Shown: positions 13,101-17,300 of the stretch, piece by piece | Layout: each line of letters starts with the position of its first letter | How positions within the stretch are numbered: the stretch's first letter is position 1 | NCBI GenBank assembly: GCA_947302185.1 | Contig: CAMYVI010000015.1 | Location: 1 to 18,926 of the forward strand | Reading direction: 5' to 3' | Origin: an uncultured Lachnospiraceae bacterium | GTDB lineage: Bacteria > Bacillota_A > Clostridia > Lachnospirales > Lachnospiraceae | Length of the DNA: 18,926 nucleotides | Position numbers and translations under genes: made by a program | The notes under the pieces: generated by a model | The model's database searches: none | What the model saw: the letters and a program-made list of their open reading frames with translations, nothing else | What the model was told of the DNA's origin: nothing

Positions 13101-13939
13101 ATATATCTGCCGATTGAAGCAAGCGCACCTGCCCAGTTGCCGGCATCGCTTTCAAAACCCATGTCCGTAATCTGGGCATAATTCAGAACATAGGATGCGA
13201 ACATCGCATTCCAGTCTCTGTAAGAATAAGAAGGAAGACCATTTTCCAGTCTCTCAACATGACCTTCAATGAGTTCAGACGGACTGACGCCGACCATCTT
13301 CTCAGCTAACTTGCCTGCCATGCGGGCGGATATGGCATCTGCGTAAAGTGTCTTTATAGTATCCACGTCAAGCATCCGTTCAGAAACTGCCGGGTCTGCG
13401 GAAGCTGCCTGTTCAGCCTGAAGTTCGGCCGTGATCTCATTTGCAACCTCTTCATATGACTGCTGAAGTATGCCATCGACAAGGTCGCCATACCAGTGAC
13501 CGAAACGCGAATAACCCTGTGTCTGATTATCCTCAGATACAAGGTAGTTACTGTCACTTTCTCTGTAGTTAATGAGGGTTTGGGCTATCGCAAGCACGTC
13601 TTCGTTGCGGTCACCGGTAAGTGCGGGAACCTCCATGTTCCACACTTCCGCATTTTCTATGTCAGCGTACGGATCCGAATAGCACGCCAGCGTGTGGGTA
13701 TGTTCTTCCAGTCCGCAGATCGGATTTCCCTCCGCGTCATAACACTCTGCTGAATGCACATGCTCTTCATATCCGCAATTCGCATTTTGGCTGCTCAATG
13801 TGATGGCCGGCAGAACCAACGCATACGTCGTAACGAATACAGTCAGACTGGCCATAACAGTGACAACCTTCATCCAATTGCTGTGAAAGATATTGGCCGA
13901 CAGTTTTTCCCTTGCACTACCGGAATCTTTAGATGCCAT
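1..13939 (-). CDS. Giant Cna_B/SpaA/DUF11-type cell-surface protein, 3' end beyond window
   Basis: The frame is open from the ATG at 13937-13939 to the left edge: 4,646 codons plus one base with no stop, so the C-terminus is missing. The start is chosen because a G-rich Shine-Dalgarno lies 9 nt upstream and a membrane signal segment follows. Order of parts by residue: signal/membrane segment 1-49, two CX4HXHX3C motifs 55-86, CHAP-like domain about 118-360, PADES linker 410-545, stalk modules 547-1327, adhesin-like region 1328-1656, DUF11-like array 1657-3055, SpaA-like 3056-3258, Cna_B-type array 3259 to the edge. Lys/Glu/Asn triads of isopeptide-forming domains recur and only seven Cys are seen, four of them in the N-terminal motifs. 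I infer an exported, probably wall-anchored adhesin or fibre; ligand unknown. The anchor is off-window, so sortase attachment is expected from the family, not seen. The frame call is very secure and the surface-protein call strong. Confidence 0.96.
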   Translation of the reverse strand, partial: MASKDSGSAREKLSANIFHSNWMKVVTVMASLTVFVTTYALVLPAITLSSQNANCGYEEHVHSAECYDAEGNPICGLEEHTHTLACYSDPYADIENAEVWNMEVPALTGDRNEDVLAIAQTLINYRESDSNYLVSEDNQTQGYSRFGHWYGDLVDGILQQSYEEVANEITAELQAEQAASADPAVSERMLDVDTIKTLYADAISARMAGKLAEKMVGVSPSELIEGHVERLENGLPSYSYRDWNAMFASYVLNYAQITDMGFESDAGNWAGALASIGRYIDDPSYIPHVGDLIFFTPYIGSDLKVGIVSDVNRSFFGFGRSIKSISVILGDSDNSVEEIKVAMDEYQEGDVVLEMIHGYGDVTPGDEEQVPDDTSRADSIVDFITGLISPAAPSDEAVTEEASEGAADVQEDIVEEAVPADESAALEASENVPPADESVTNEANQPDANAVPADESTADAAKDAAGQKADGQADANVVPADESTAHAAVKDTAADKSADSKKSDEKKNDDKQADAVPADESTADTAKDAADQKADEKKTDESIPVENIADDTNHIIGATEEDLGSVEDNLQNITVVEIVHAGLNNDGTEINFNWQVSTQLPEDILPAGAVIRVDTATGKAHAMTATQAKAWAGNARVGGQSVSFAEDDTYEITFIGTNGHLYTWEDVQALKDHALVEFSGIHVKVLDDVVFEDGNNFVAFGYATSARLAEANIGQNYYVTKAGVNGYSGTGTYTYENGQAIPVDQDRILQDANLDETGHAADAGSDKNKDEEKESENKEAKDSIPANVPREVKTLTAEGNDYTVTMSYGPDAGIPDVAKLKVSEIRKGTPEYESYLADAKAALGMGEEDSIELLGRFFDIRIITKQGEFEPEAPVTVNIEYREAMDTEDAALVSAVHFDDEGASRIAASASENDGEVKTVEFEAESFSVYGIVYTVDYSYDGYTYYLAENKEISLEKVVGKLGITKAEGNSSLDDETGYPEADSEAGRKYTYREFLRNISDVSASKDTVTLTKNNDWMISTAEDFAGSVITITLEDETKYRIHLVKAGENDLLTAMAGGYAITIDLGDSLPEGNYRIDAVQTTATAKEIAAIEGALYRKLPNGVSMTATVSDASILDISIIDVDKDEEIEPTGEVTVTIEKEGETLPSVVHIMNDGSTELLETEENTFVTESFSAFTGNYTVDFHYSGLDFSMVGEGALLLGDLFKVLEIETPVSDVENVTFTDSSLVDIVPVKTDTTLGEILESYYEEYYAAILNEIESVDAEGEDIDFSAEDFDMASLAGELWEKQVKAGEWVLVSLKPFTTNETLTISLENGSSINIDVTDAVDNPFFGWYAIETNGENIEASVSKSVTNKEQERDASFTVNVSFDIKQQALQSLKNSFGFPTLTYDLRDLVNDSPLKNITNTRPATWYAGSTPIGSYWIQDNVVYLQVTNLSWLRRQTQFGGDFSFRVSTDENELGTNDSYDYQFPGTGNSIHIDYKPLSWSSGKSSNLGSGEMGEKQIEAGPDGKYYVTYTATFNNPTKLQDLQFEDVVSAGQTILKDSVTVKLNGSDVRPPHIRSAIERSLSVTDGGTKLSFSASSNTDPRTGQKNAEIEKGTYTISYKVEIDENYIKEAGSSGLSTLTNTATWKPNGEVKTGPDSTSFKPTKPATPPPPMVVDKTAVNKTHSSGNWQPGDKVDYEVWYGGPGGSIFNGPTSYGNKDFRITDTMTNVQTLTGDVTMTFYPYNDQGQPEGQSFTVTMPTAQNYNAYSGDGGVVWNPTNHQYSVSNTEVFNYNIPNTLAGHDLSNFRGRIKVTYSTEIISDDTALNANPPIYNLVTSTNKAEADGTQDYTTDKVEFPEEPEQTKTITTTNGQPVAAGSQLEPGKTYRYTLTYGSEGMNMKGVNIKDSMSALGDIVTSPITLVGRDRSITMPTAQNTYTEGQGYRWKIGSNAGTFQGYANEMKSVFDYTITEDITGPITITYDVTIADEATLKTLGFYGEGNMDNSFRVGGKTETTHNTVPGNKPITVSKSAAVKGSSGTTWQPGDEVTYTITYGDATTLMDGATLTDIMTNVQDLQGDIKIKIGNQAETTMPASSVVYNNNHTEGKYNTNTIEVFRHKINEGSGTYGPIVITYTTKIIDEATAARNGIYGLTGVANTAKTDKGGEDGTQGTVDYGPKPSIPYSKSVSPEDTTTTGIYDDETAGGWQPEQVLTYTTTFGDANTDLNGVWMNDSMTQLQDLKGNLVITLREGTPDEKTITFNTQDGNGNQQNITVDGVVIGNYTNSWVYNHQAGNYNNNYAQVFDIRFNDKAGVGPVKVTYQTQVISTETATNKNIFGVRNIDNNFSTPEGNKSTHGTVPFEKEEYPTKTMKDVNTDVSVTSENGNKAVMDPVAKGDILDFTLTYGKEGQNMSGKNIYDTMTNLVDIVNQDASDSGITIKYKDANGSPQELRMPVGNDEWNGSGEVWHLKHTNGKYSNQTITVFNYNLPDGVYGPVTVEYKAKVLDLTEEELKQQNLTNDYNLTNTFRVDNKQAVTETKVPLRPASHKSTIDKTGYVMPDGTPAFKDESGNYPSEAVPAASNDDGTITWYIKVEAEEGSAYPLTNVEVSDKQGQYMINNWKLTGDLIAERWMNYKKAVVTGLDSGMVYTPGADYSAEQALTGSTRVVNGETRELGGPIIFKFPTVNEPIIIAITGQLPDSLVGTYQMSNRASVKDDGGGNGEAYAEINGENTDLVVTKKGTFDEENRVITWTVVLNPTKAKLDTVNDLVEFTDILPDGMVLVNFDDISDKSNPTIKVHYEGNQWGDKTFDVTTTGNTINALDIRNYQEMTWLNPPQKSYMGNMSGTSYEVKYKTWITDEEWDKITSSATGSEEYTNTAFFSDGGTNDYTATEDITIEAEDFINKYDISETFEEDGKEVLVADDVTYKIDVNPNKYLMNNGNTLSLYDTIPTNMDIRTGSYLESYMEGGEIKERRVPLIAVYKIDDESDTELDFSKLVSDVDISYNDDTRQLMFENLKDETHYVVVFKCRIRSLTSGGEEETFTNTATLVGGGSFSDTVSEQHTAYNHSANAYGALSMIKVDENDVNTVLQGAEFELYECETSDVEWQEWNTDFDVNLNTGQATFEKDGTTYYRIEGIDGKYYVGDKDGNKIPKPGSEGGKITGVKQIKTSSTTSDGIFRSDEDGIVNFVNNFNGEGHEASFKFNTLYYWVETKAPDQYYASLNVKHYFILYDESDEDTAYQNKRWAWDLDDNWQAANGIIVASLSNLSNWTATNSKTRSINVQKVWSGDFQNAYETRPASVSVTLMQKSVDGTAVAYQAAGITNPVNLSGDDSDYWPSVTWTKLPVADANGMPYTYYVVEDPVPGYFTKYSDDQQGIETGKITVTNSLIPSTANVKVQKVWEDGESNERPSSVKVTLKQIPVDSEGVAGNPQIPIDPMKPIYAFTEESGKEYKNAAESGYTFAGYSDDNDQTPLYKPDDAEETDYNKKSIIGYQAIGDVERTLVSGADWSYEWESLPAKNTSGGTYLYTVVEDTTGKIYGGNTKSLEDLGYTVSYSDNGTGVIGDTIKVTNTKSAKMELKKTVTVNGKTGTRTDADGTYTFVIRNKETDLAVKTVTITVENGQVTTSSEGPVKDGVVEIEGLAPGAYIVHENPSTNGTYLVGNNDVEVILTVGGTTVPTASFTNNIDTSSISVQKTWVNDTSKWPENVQSIEVTLKEPGTDGLQTAQRPADYPADEEWAPTAVLTADNPTHEWTGIDPDVTYTVEETKITYNGTEYAAGSAGVPYYSVSAPADSNGISKVVNYEITELPVEKVWNPASAEPGNWSLGVQLLKSERLIRQDGAAVTGTAAEWRDYTEVSDSDIPGNTSGSLITLYSDGTTEKSSAVFDHLPKYRIDGRKIYEIRYKVEEVGLTVDGEDEFVSFVDLTDSSDSTETTPEHGYTITNTKSEKIPVTKSWPVVNYTDQNAGQQGQAGYVGNYVADDYDIMMDVASVEFAVMVSDGTNETPATKADGTPIEHIVIENPNKNLQTQPVTEWTGEFRNLPMLDSGYSYVVKEVKVTFTNGSVITDESTPSIETVFGGQTTVDGGSGAVTKTNTWPTTSVEVEKSWAAETEHTGYKVIATLYRVVNGKEIPVTEDINGDPIDNPIAISEAVIQDVPLPGTNDDTYTTKGGWADTFGMTGGAELLPKYETVNGTVREISYTVRETAVLDADNNDVTASFTSTTEETDDNGTKKVTITNEEYSGEETQITLNKKWKVNGVELDSTAPDQAAILESLPAQTFKLYRTTTALPGSTSSLTEIQNVSGLSGVTIHQGDTLKFVKFTDEAGSVTITKNGSDTTVVTVPGGGDAEPVPSYTVPSDTTSLAFDFSSPEINTSVTTEATYTVPALTQTEAEALGATREYVKDITLNENGDGTWTAVVTGLARYADPSAHEGAGNSIPYFYFVVEQNAEPDTTYQAGGLTSENDGTWTVTNNKTEIKVKKQWIGSDGNALATWPQYDSNSDGTPDTNATIGYLIYQDTYIDGNLVAEGTEPYKKSGSGSDNTPLLISANASVGTGSINLPSGGIYTATGSETGLEAGRNYNCTYKYRVVEALDDNVETNAKLKAGTDVGGSGSGAIGISAMNAEVDENDSSLYVLTNTLTYVEVTKVWDPALDNEEGYSATV
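4166..4774 (-). other. SpaA-like prealbumin domain of the giant protein
   Basis: Residues 3056-3258 start with LSMIKVDE, then LQGAEFELYE, and include LYYWVETKAPDQYY, the standard SpaA signature of first-strand Lys, A-E-F, and Glu in a V-E-x-K-A-P strand. The domain is longer than the usual 80-100 residues because of an internal stretch of about 70 residues between the A-E-F and Glu strands that mentions Tyr/Gly-rich turns (YRIEGIDGKYYVGD). A Lys-Asn bond catalysed by Glu is expected from the family. Confidence 0.8.
4775..6355 (-). other. Three further DUF11/adhesin-like domains (R6-R8)
   Basis: Residues 2529-3055 continue the stalk with more divergent units starting near 2529, 2716 and 2883. 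The second has FTDILPDGM and the third LYDTIPTNMDI, both close to the DUF11 T-D-x-L-P pattern, and each ends with a T-N-T-A-like strand (YTNTAFF, FTNTATL). The first has no clear D-T block and may be a different adhesin fold. They lead directly into the SpaA-like domain. Confidence 0.6.
6356..8971 (-). repeat. Five homologous DUF11-like stalk repeats (R1-R5)
   Basis: Residues 1657-2528 contain five divergent copies of about 155-190 residues, starting at 1657, 1847, 2009, 2164 and 2348. Each has a first-strand Lys (K1661, K1848, K2013, K2168, K2351), a strand like YTxTYG, a block such as TDTMTNVQ, KDSMSALG, TDIMTNVQ, NDSMTQLQ or YDTMTNLV with one fixed Asp, a V-F-D/N-Y-like strand followed by GPxxITY, and an Asn-bearing last strand (NLVTS, DNSF, ANTAK, DNNF, TNTF). 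The D-T-M block matches the V-T-D-T-L-P block of DUF11 domains. The Lys/Asp/Asn pattern suggests an isopeptide bond in each repeat. Confidence 0.75.
8972..9958 (-). other. Adhesin-like region ending in a proline hinge
   Basis: Residues 1328-1656 begin NPFFGWYAIETNG, are beta-rich, and include YYVTYTATFNNPTKL near 1512, the type of strand found in Ig-like surface adhesin domains. The region ends at a short PATPPPP hinge just before the DUF11-like array. Its place in front of the repeating stalk suggests ligand binding, but no specific ligand can be read from the sequence. Confidence 0.45.
9959..12301 (-). other. N-terminal stalk modules of the giant protein
   Basis: Residues 547-1327 hold three parts. 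Residues 547 to about 750 look like a beta-rich isopeptide-type domain, followed by a second charged linker rich in Asp, Glu and Lys. Residues about 795-940 are a module with a TVTMSYGPDAG start and an FSVYGIVYTVD end. Residues about 940-1327 form a second such unit, with SFSAFTGNYTVDFHY near 1181, then GDLFKVL and WVLVSLKPF (from 1294). I recognise the SFSVYGIVYTVD and SLKPF patterns as recurring in large Lachnospiraceae surface proteins, but know no established function. They probably act as spacers. Confidence 0.55.
12305..12712 (-). repeat. Low-complexity linker with five PADES repeats
   Basis: Residues 410-545 are rich in Ala, Asp, Glu and Lys and contain PADES at 419-423, 434-438, 452-456, 479-483 and 517-521. 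The last three extend to VPADESTA followed by an Ala/Lys/Asp stretch. At the DNA level the copies at 12490-12520 and 12571-12601 differ at two of 31 positions and lie 81 bp (27 codons) apart, so the unit can change number without frameshift. The segment is probably disordered or partly helical and separates the CHAP-like domain from the stalk. Confidence 0.85.
12860..13588 (-). other. CHAP-like domain, apparently catalytically dead
   Basis: Residues about 118-360 follow the layout of CHAP amidase domains found near the N-terminus of large Cna_B proteins: FGHWYGD (146-152), then RDWNAMFASYVLNYA (241-255), PHVGDLIFF (287-295), VGIVSDV (305-311) and LGDSDNSV (329-336). In active relatives the third block reads roughly W-C-A-M-F and the fifth H-V-G-I-V. 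Here the Cys position is Asn244 (13208-13210) and the His position is Lys304 (13028-13030). About 90 extra residues sit between the FGHWYGD and RDWNAMF blocks. The fold assignment is from motif memory only. If correct, the domain may bind peptidoglycan or another ligand rather than cut it. Confidence 0.6.
13682..13777 (-). other. Tandem CX4HXHX3C motifs, possible metal-binding sites
   Basis: Residues 55-66 (CGYEEHVHSAEC) and 75-86 (CGLEEHTHTLAC) are two copies of the same pattern, each followed by Tyr, directly after the membrane segment. Each copy supplies two Cys and two His, enough for one tetrahedral zinc site, or the two may pair. These are four of only seven Cys seen in 4,646 residues, so they are likely kept for a reason. 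Similar paired motifs occur in large Lachnospiraceae surface proteins as I recall; their function is not known to me. Confidence 0.6.
13793..13939 (-). other. N-terminal export signal/membrane segment of the giant protein
   Basis: Residues 1-49 start with a charged stretch containing several Lys/Arg, then a hydrophobic run of about 20 residues (roughly 24-44, rich in Val, Ala, Leu and Thr) ending in LVLPAITL. This fits a long signal peptide or a signal anchor. I recall the same ending in large Clostridia surface proteins, but no cleavage site can be fixed by eye. Internal Met23 and Met29 could also serve as starts, but the Shine-Dalgarno spacing favours Met1. Confidence 0.75.
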
Positions 13940-13948
13940 GAATAGTTT

Positions 13949-13956
13949 CCCCCCTT
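13949..13956 (-). promoter_or_regulatory. Ribosome-binding site AAGGGGGG of the giant gene
   Basis: The minus strand reads AAGGGGGG, then 9 nt, then the ATG at 13937-13939. The purine-rich run and spacing set the start codon. It is a run of six G rather than the usual AGGAGG. Confidence 0.8.
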
Positions 13957-14047
13957 ATGATTCAATTCGGAACATGTAAGTACCAAGACCGAATAGAGTT
14001 CTAATTCGAACTATACTTTTGCAATCTTTTATTGTTTATTCATATAG

Positions 14048-14070
14048 TTTGTCATCTTGCACATGACAAA
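14048..14070. promoter_or_regulatory. 8-bp inverted repeat in the leader, candidate operator
   Basis: TTTGTCAT (14048-14055) and ATGACAAA (14063-14070) are perfect inverted copies with a 7-nt spacer, about 10-30 nt downstream of the predicted transcription start. The position fits a repressor site or a small leader hairpin. Part of it also reads as a weaker promoter on the minus strand (TTGTCA, 17 bp, TATATG), so the site could be a second promoter instead. Confidence 0.45.
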
Positions 14071-14087
14071 TCTGTTTTCACACAATT

Positions 14088-14116
14088 AATATAAAACATT
14101 TGAGCTGTCCATTCAA
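14088..14116 (-). promoter_or_regulatory. Sigma-A-type promoter of the giant gene
   Basis: On the minus strand, TTGAAT (14111-14116) and TATATT (14088-14093) are separated by exactly 17 bp. They match the consensus at 4 of 6 and 5 of 6 positions. Transcription would start near 14081, giving a leader of about 140 nt. The region is A+T-rich compared with the coding sequence on both sides. Confidence 0.65.
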
Positions 14117-14199
14117 GAATTATTAGGGGATTTTCATTATTTTTTCGTCTGAACCGCTGCTTTTTTTGTCATATTTTCCTACACACGTACCTATCGCAG

Positions 14200-14250
14200 A
14201 AAAAATACACAAAATAATCCCCTGACTTCTCGCCGAAGCCAGGGGATTAT
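14200..14250 (-). terminator. Intrinsic terminator of the upstream surface-protein gene
   Basis: Arms 14214-14228 and 14236-14250 form a 15-bp stem, with one G-U wobble in minus-strand RNA, around a 7-nt loop (14229-14235). It is followed on the minus strand by UUUGUGUAUUUUUU (14200-14213). It lies about 60 nt past the stop codon and upstream of the promoter for the giant gene, so the two genes are probably separate transcription units. Confidence 0.85.
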
Positions 14251-14274
14251 CGGTAATATTAACCAGTTTTCCGG

Positions 14275-14306
14275 AAGCAGGATATGCTGTCATTCATATC
14301 CTGCTT
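14275..14306 (-). other. Perfect 12-bp stem-loop just after the stop codon
   Basis: Arms 14275-14286 and 14295-14306 are perfect complements with an 8-nt loop. The structure begins 6 nt past the stop of the upstream gene. No U-run follows it on the minus strand, so on its own it is unlikely to be an intrinsic terminator; it may protect the mRNA 3' end or assist the terminator that follows. Confidence 0.7.
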
Positions 14307-14312
14307 TTCATT

Positions 14313-17300
14313 TCAGGCACTATGCCTGTTCTCCCGACGTTTCATACAGAAAACGCCGAGAAGCGCTGTGACGACCATGATGATTCCGGCTGTGCGGTAC
14401 GGATGCGTGCCGATGCCGCCTGTGTGCGGAAGTTCAAATGCATCCTCAGGCGTATTTACAATCTTGCCGCCGTTCAAAGCACCGCTGTCAGAAGTAATCC
14501 ATTCTCCCGATGGGGTCGCAGGAGGATTGCTGTAAGTCGCTTCCTTATAATTGTCGACCTTCGTCGGCTCTGTTACAAAGTAAATATAATCTCCGCTCAC
14601 ATTACCGATGGTCCCGTTCTTAAGCAGATTTGAGACCTTAAACGTATATGTGCCTGCCGTATTTACCAGCTCCGGATCGTCTGTTCCCTTTGTTATAGTA
14701 AAGCCGTTCTGGGTCTTTGTAATGACATATGTACCGATTTCTTCCGACGTGCCGCTTTCACCTATCTTTCTATGAAGCTTAACGGTAATTGCCACACCGT
14801 CTGCCCATGTGGGATCTACCTGCGTCGGGTCATTCTGCTTGCGCCACTCTTTCGAGAACTCGAAATCCGTAAATTCTCTGTTGTTCGTGAAAACAGCAGC
14901 TGCTGCGGAAGCATCTTCCGGTTCACTCTGACCGGCAGAGACATGAACAGTAACTTTGCTCTCCGGAAGGTTAACAGGACTTGCCCCCTGAGATGTCTCG
15001 CTGTCTCCGCGGGTGATATCCGTTAACGTCAGTTCGTTCTTGCCGGTCTCGGTAATAGTATAGTCACCCTCCTCCAGTTCAGGTATAACTACATACTTGT
15101 CTTCCGGCAGATTCTTGAAATCATTGTCCTCGCCAACGATCTTGTACTGTTTCGCTTCACCTTCGGCAACTTTAATTATTACAGTCTTATTTACATCCGT
15201 CTTGTTGTCGGGACCTGTTACCGTGAATGTATATTCACCATTTACGAGTGAACTGTTATCGCCCGGACTTCCTCTGTTCACCTGAACGACTTTTTTGAAC
15301 TTCAAAGCACCCGGCAGCTTCCCGTATTCATTATTGAATCCGGTAACGCCCACTCTATTTGACGCATCAAACGAATCGATATCGACTGCTGTAACTGTCA
15401 CCTTATAGGGACTTGTCACCTCATTGCCATCCAGATCTGTAACCGTCATTTCCATGTTCTCGATACCGAAGTTATGCTCATAGAAATCTACGGTCTGACC
15501 GATGACGAGGTTATCAATCTCCCAGTAGTAAGGATCGTTTGCTTTTCCTGTACCGCCTGTCTTGTTTCCGACGGTAAATACCGTATCGTTTACACTATTC
15601 GTGATGTTGAATGTCTCCGGAAGGTTCTCTACTCCTTCAAACGCTTTAGTGACTCTGACCTTTGCGGGTTTAGCTTTATTCTTGATGGCGATCACGCTGC
15701 CGTTTTCAGAGTTGTTATTCTCAATGCTGTCTAACACAAAGCTGTCTAACGAAACTGAATCTTCCTCAACATAATATGTATACGACTCACCGTTTGGACC
15801 TGTGTCGGGAAGCGAGCTGATTATTGATGTCCAATGCCCCTTATCCGGTTTCACTTTAATGTTAGACTCAGCGAAAGCAGAATCAAATTCGATTGATGCC
15901 TCATCGTAAGACATTGTTACCTGTCCCACTCTTGTACTCTTCCACTCAGATTCAGGAGCTGTTAACTGATCATATTCACCAAGTACCTCAACATTGATGT
16001 CTACGTGTCCTCCCTCTAATTCCATGTAGCCTTTTAACTTAATAGATGAAGAGACTTCTTCTATGTCGATTACTCGGTATTGTGATGTTCTCTGATTATT
16101 GCCGTCATACGTATACTGACGTTCCCCGATTATTACATTACCGCCGGTAACATTAAAGGCAGGAGCCCAGGATGTAGGCTTTATTTCCATATTTCCTTGA
16201 TTAGGCCTATCATAAGTAATTGTAATTCTTACTTTAGATCCCAGTCTGATTCCTTCTTTATTACCACTAAAAGTAACCTCAGGCAAATTCTGACCTTTGT
16301 TTGACGCCTGACCCATTTCAAACTCAGAAATATCTACGAGATAAGGGCCATCACCTGTAAACTGTCTCTCCTTCCATTCTCTTCCGTTAGCGACCTGATA
16401 AAGACTATAGACAATCTCACCGTCCGGCTGCTCCATCTCCGTCTCACCATCCGGTCTGAACCACTTCTTGTTGACCCTCAGACGCGTATCAGTGTTCCTG
16501 ACTACAACAGTATCTCCGGAAACATAATACTCTGCATCATAATTCTTCCCGTTTCTTTCAACTATGTAGTATGAATATGCATTCGTACCGCTGCCGCCCG
16601 AATACTCTTTTGACTCGGCTTTCCATGTAGGCTTCGTCAATTCAAGCTCTTCAAGCTGCTCTCCGCCAACAGAATTCGCATCGTCCTGTGTGAGAATCTG
16701 TGTTCTTCCCTGAGCACTGAGATTAATTACTTCTGCAGTTGTGTTACCGTATTTGTTCTGATTAATCTTAATTCTAAAGTAGTTATTACCCGGAACAGCA
16801 GTATAAGTGCAAATAACCGTTCCCGTATCAGGATCAACCACTTTATCATTAACAGGCGTCGGGTTACCCTCGGGGTTGCCATCCGGTTTCAGATAACCGG
16901 CCATAACCTCGAAGTCAGGCGGTGCGATTCCGGTTTTATTCTGCGGAGTAAGCCTGATCTGTATTGTATCGCCGGGAAGTGCTATCACATAAGCAGTTGA
17001 TAATGTAATAGGCGACTGAGTACTGCTATCTATTCGTGCAAATATCGGGAACAAATCTCCTGCAGATTTCACATCACCATTCTTTTCACGAATTATTCCG
17101 TCCCTGACGATTCCTTCTTTCCGATACACGTCTACAATGACATTGTTTTCAACGCCCATAGAGTCAGTAATATCGTTCCAGGAGGCATCAAACCACTTTT
17201 TCTCCGCTTTGAGTTTTATCAGCGACTGCACTGTATTCGGCCTGTTCGTGATCGTTACCGTCGTTCCGCCGTCCGGTGCTGTATCTTCCTTATAAGTCGG

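Noticed and set aside
12860..13588. Active peptidoglycan amidase
   Set aside because: The expected Cys and His positions hold Asn and Lys, so hydrolytic activity is not supported even though the fold resembles CHAP.
14275..14306. First stem-loop as a stand-alone terminator
   Set aside because: The minus-strand sequence after it lacks a U-run; the next stem-loop, at 14214-14250, has one and is the better terminator.
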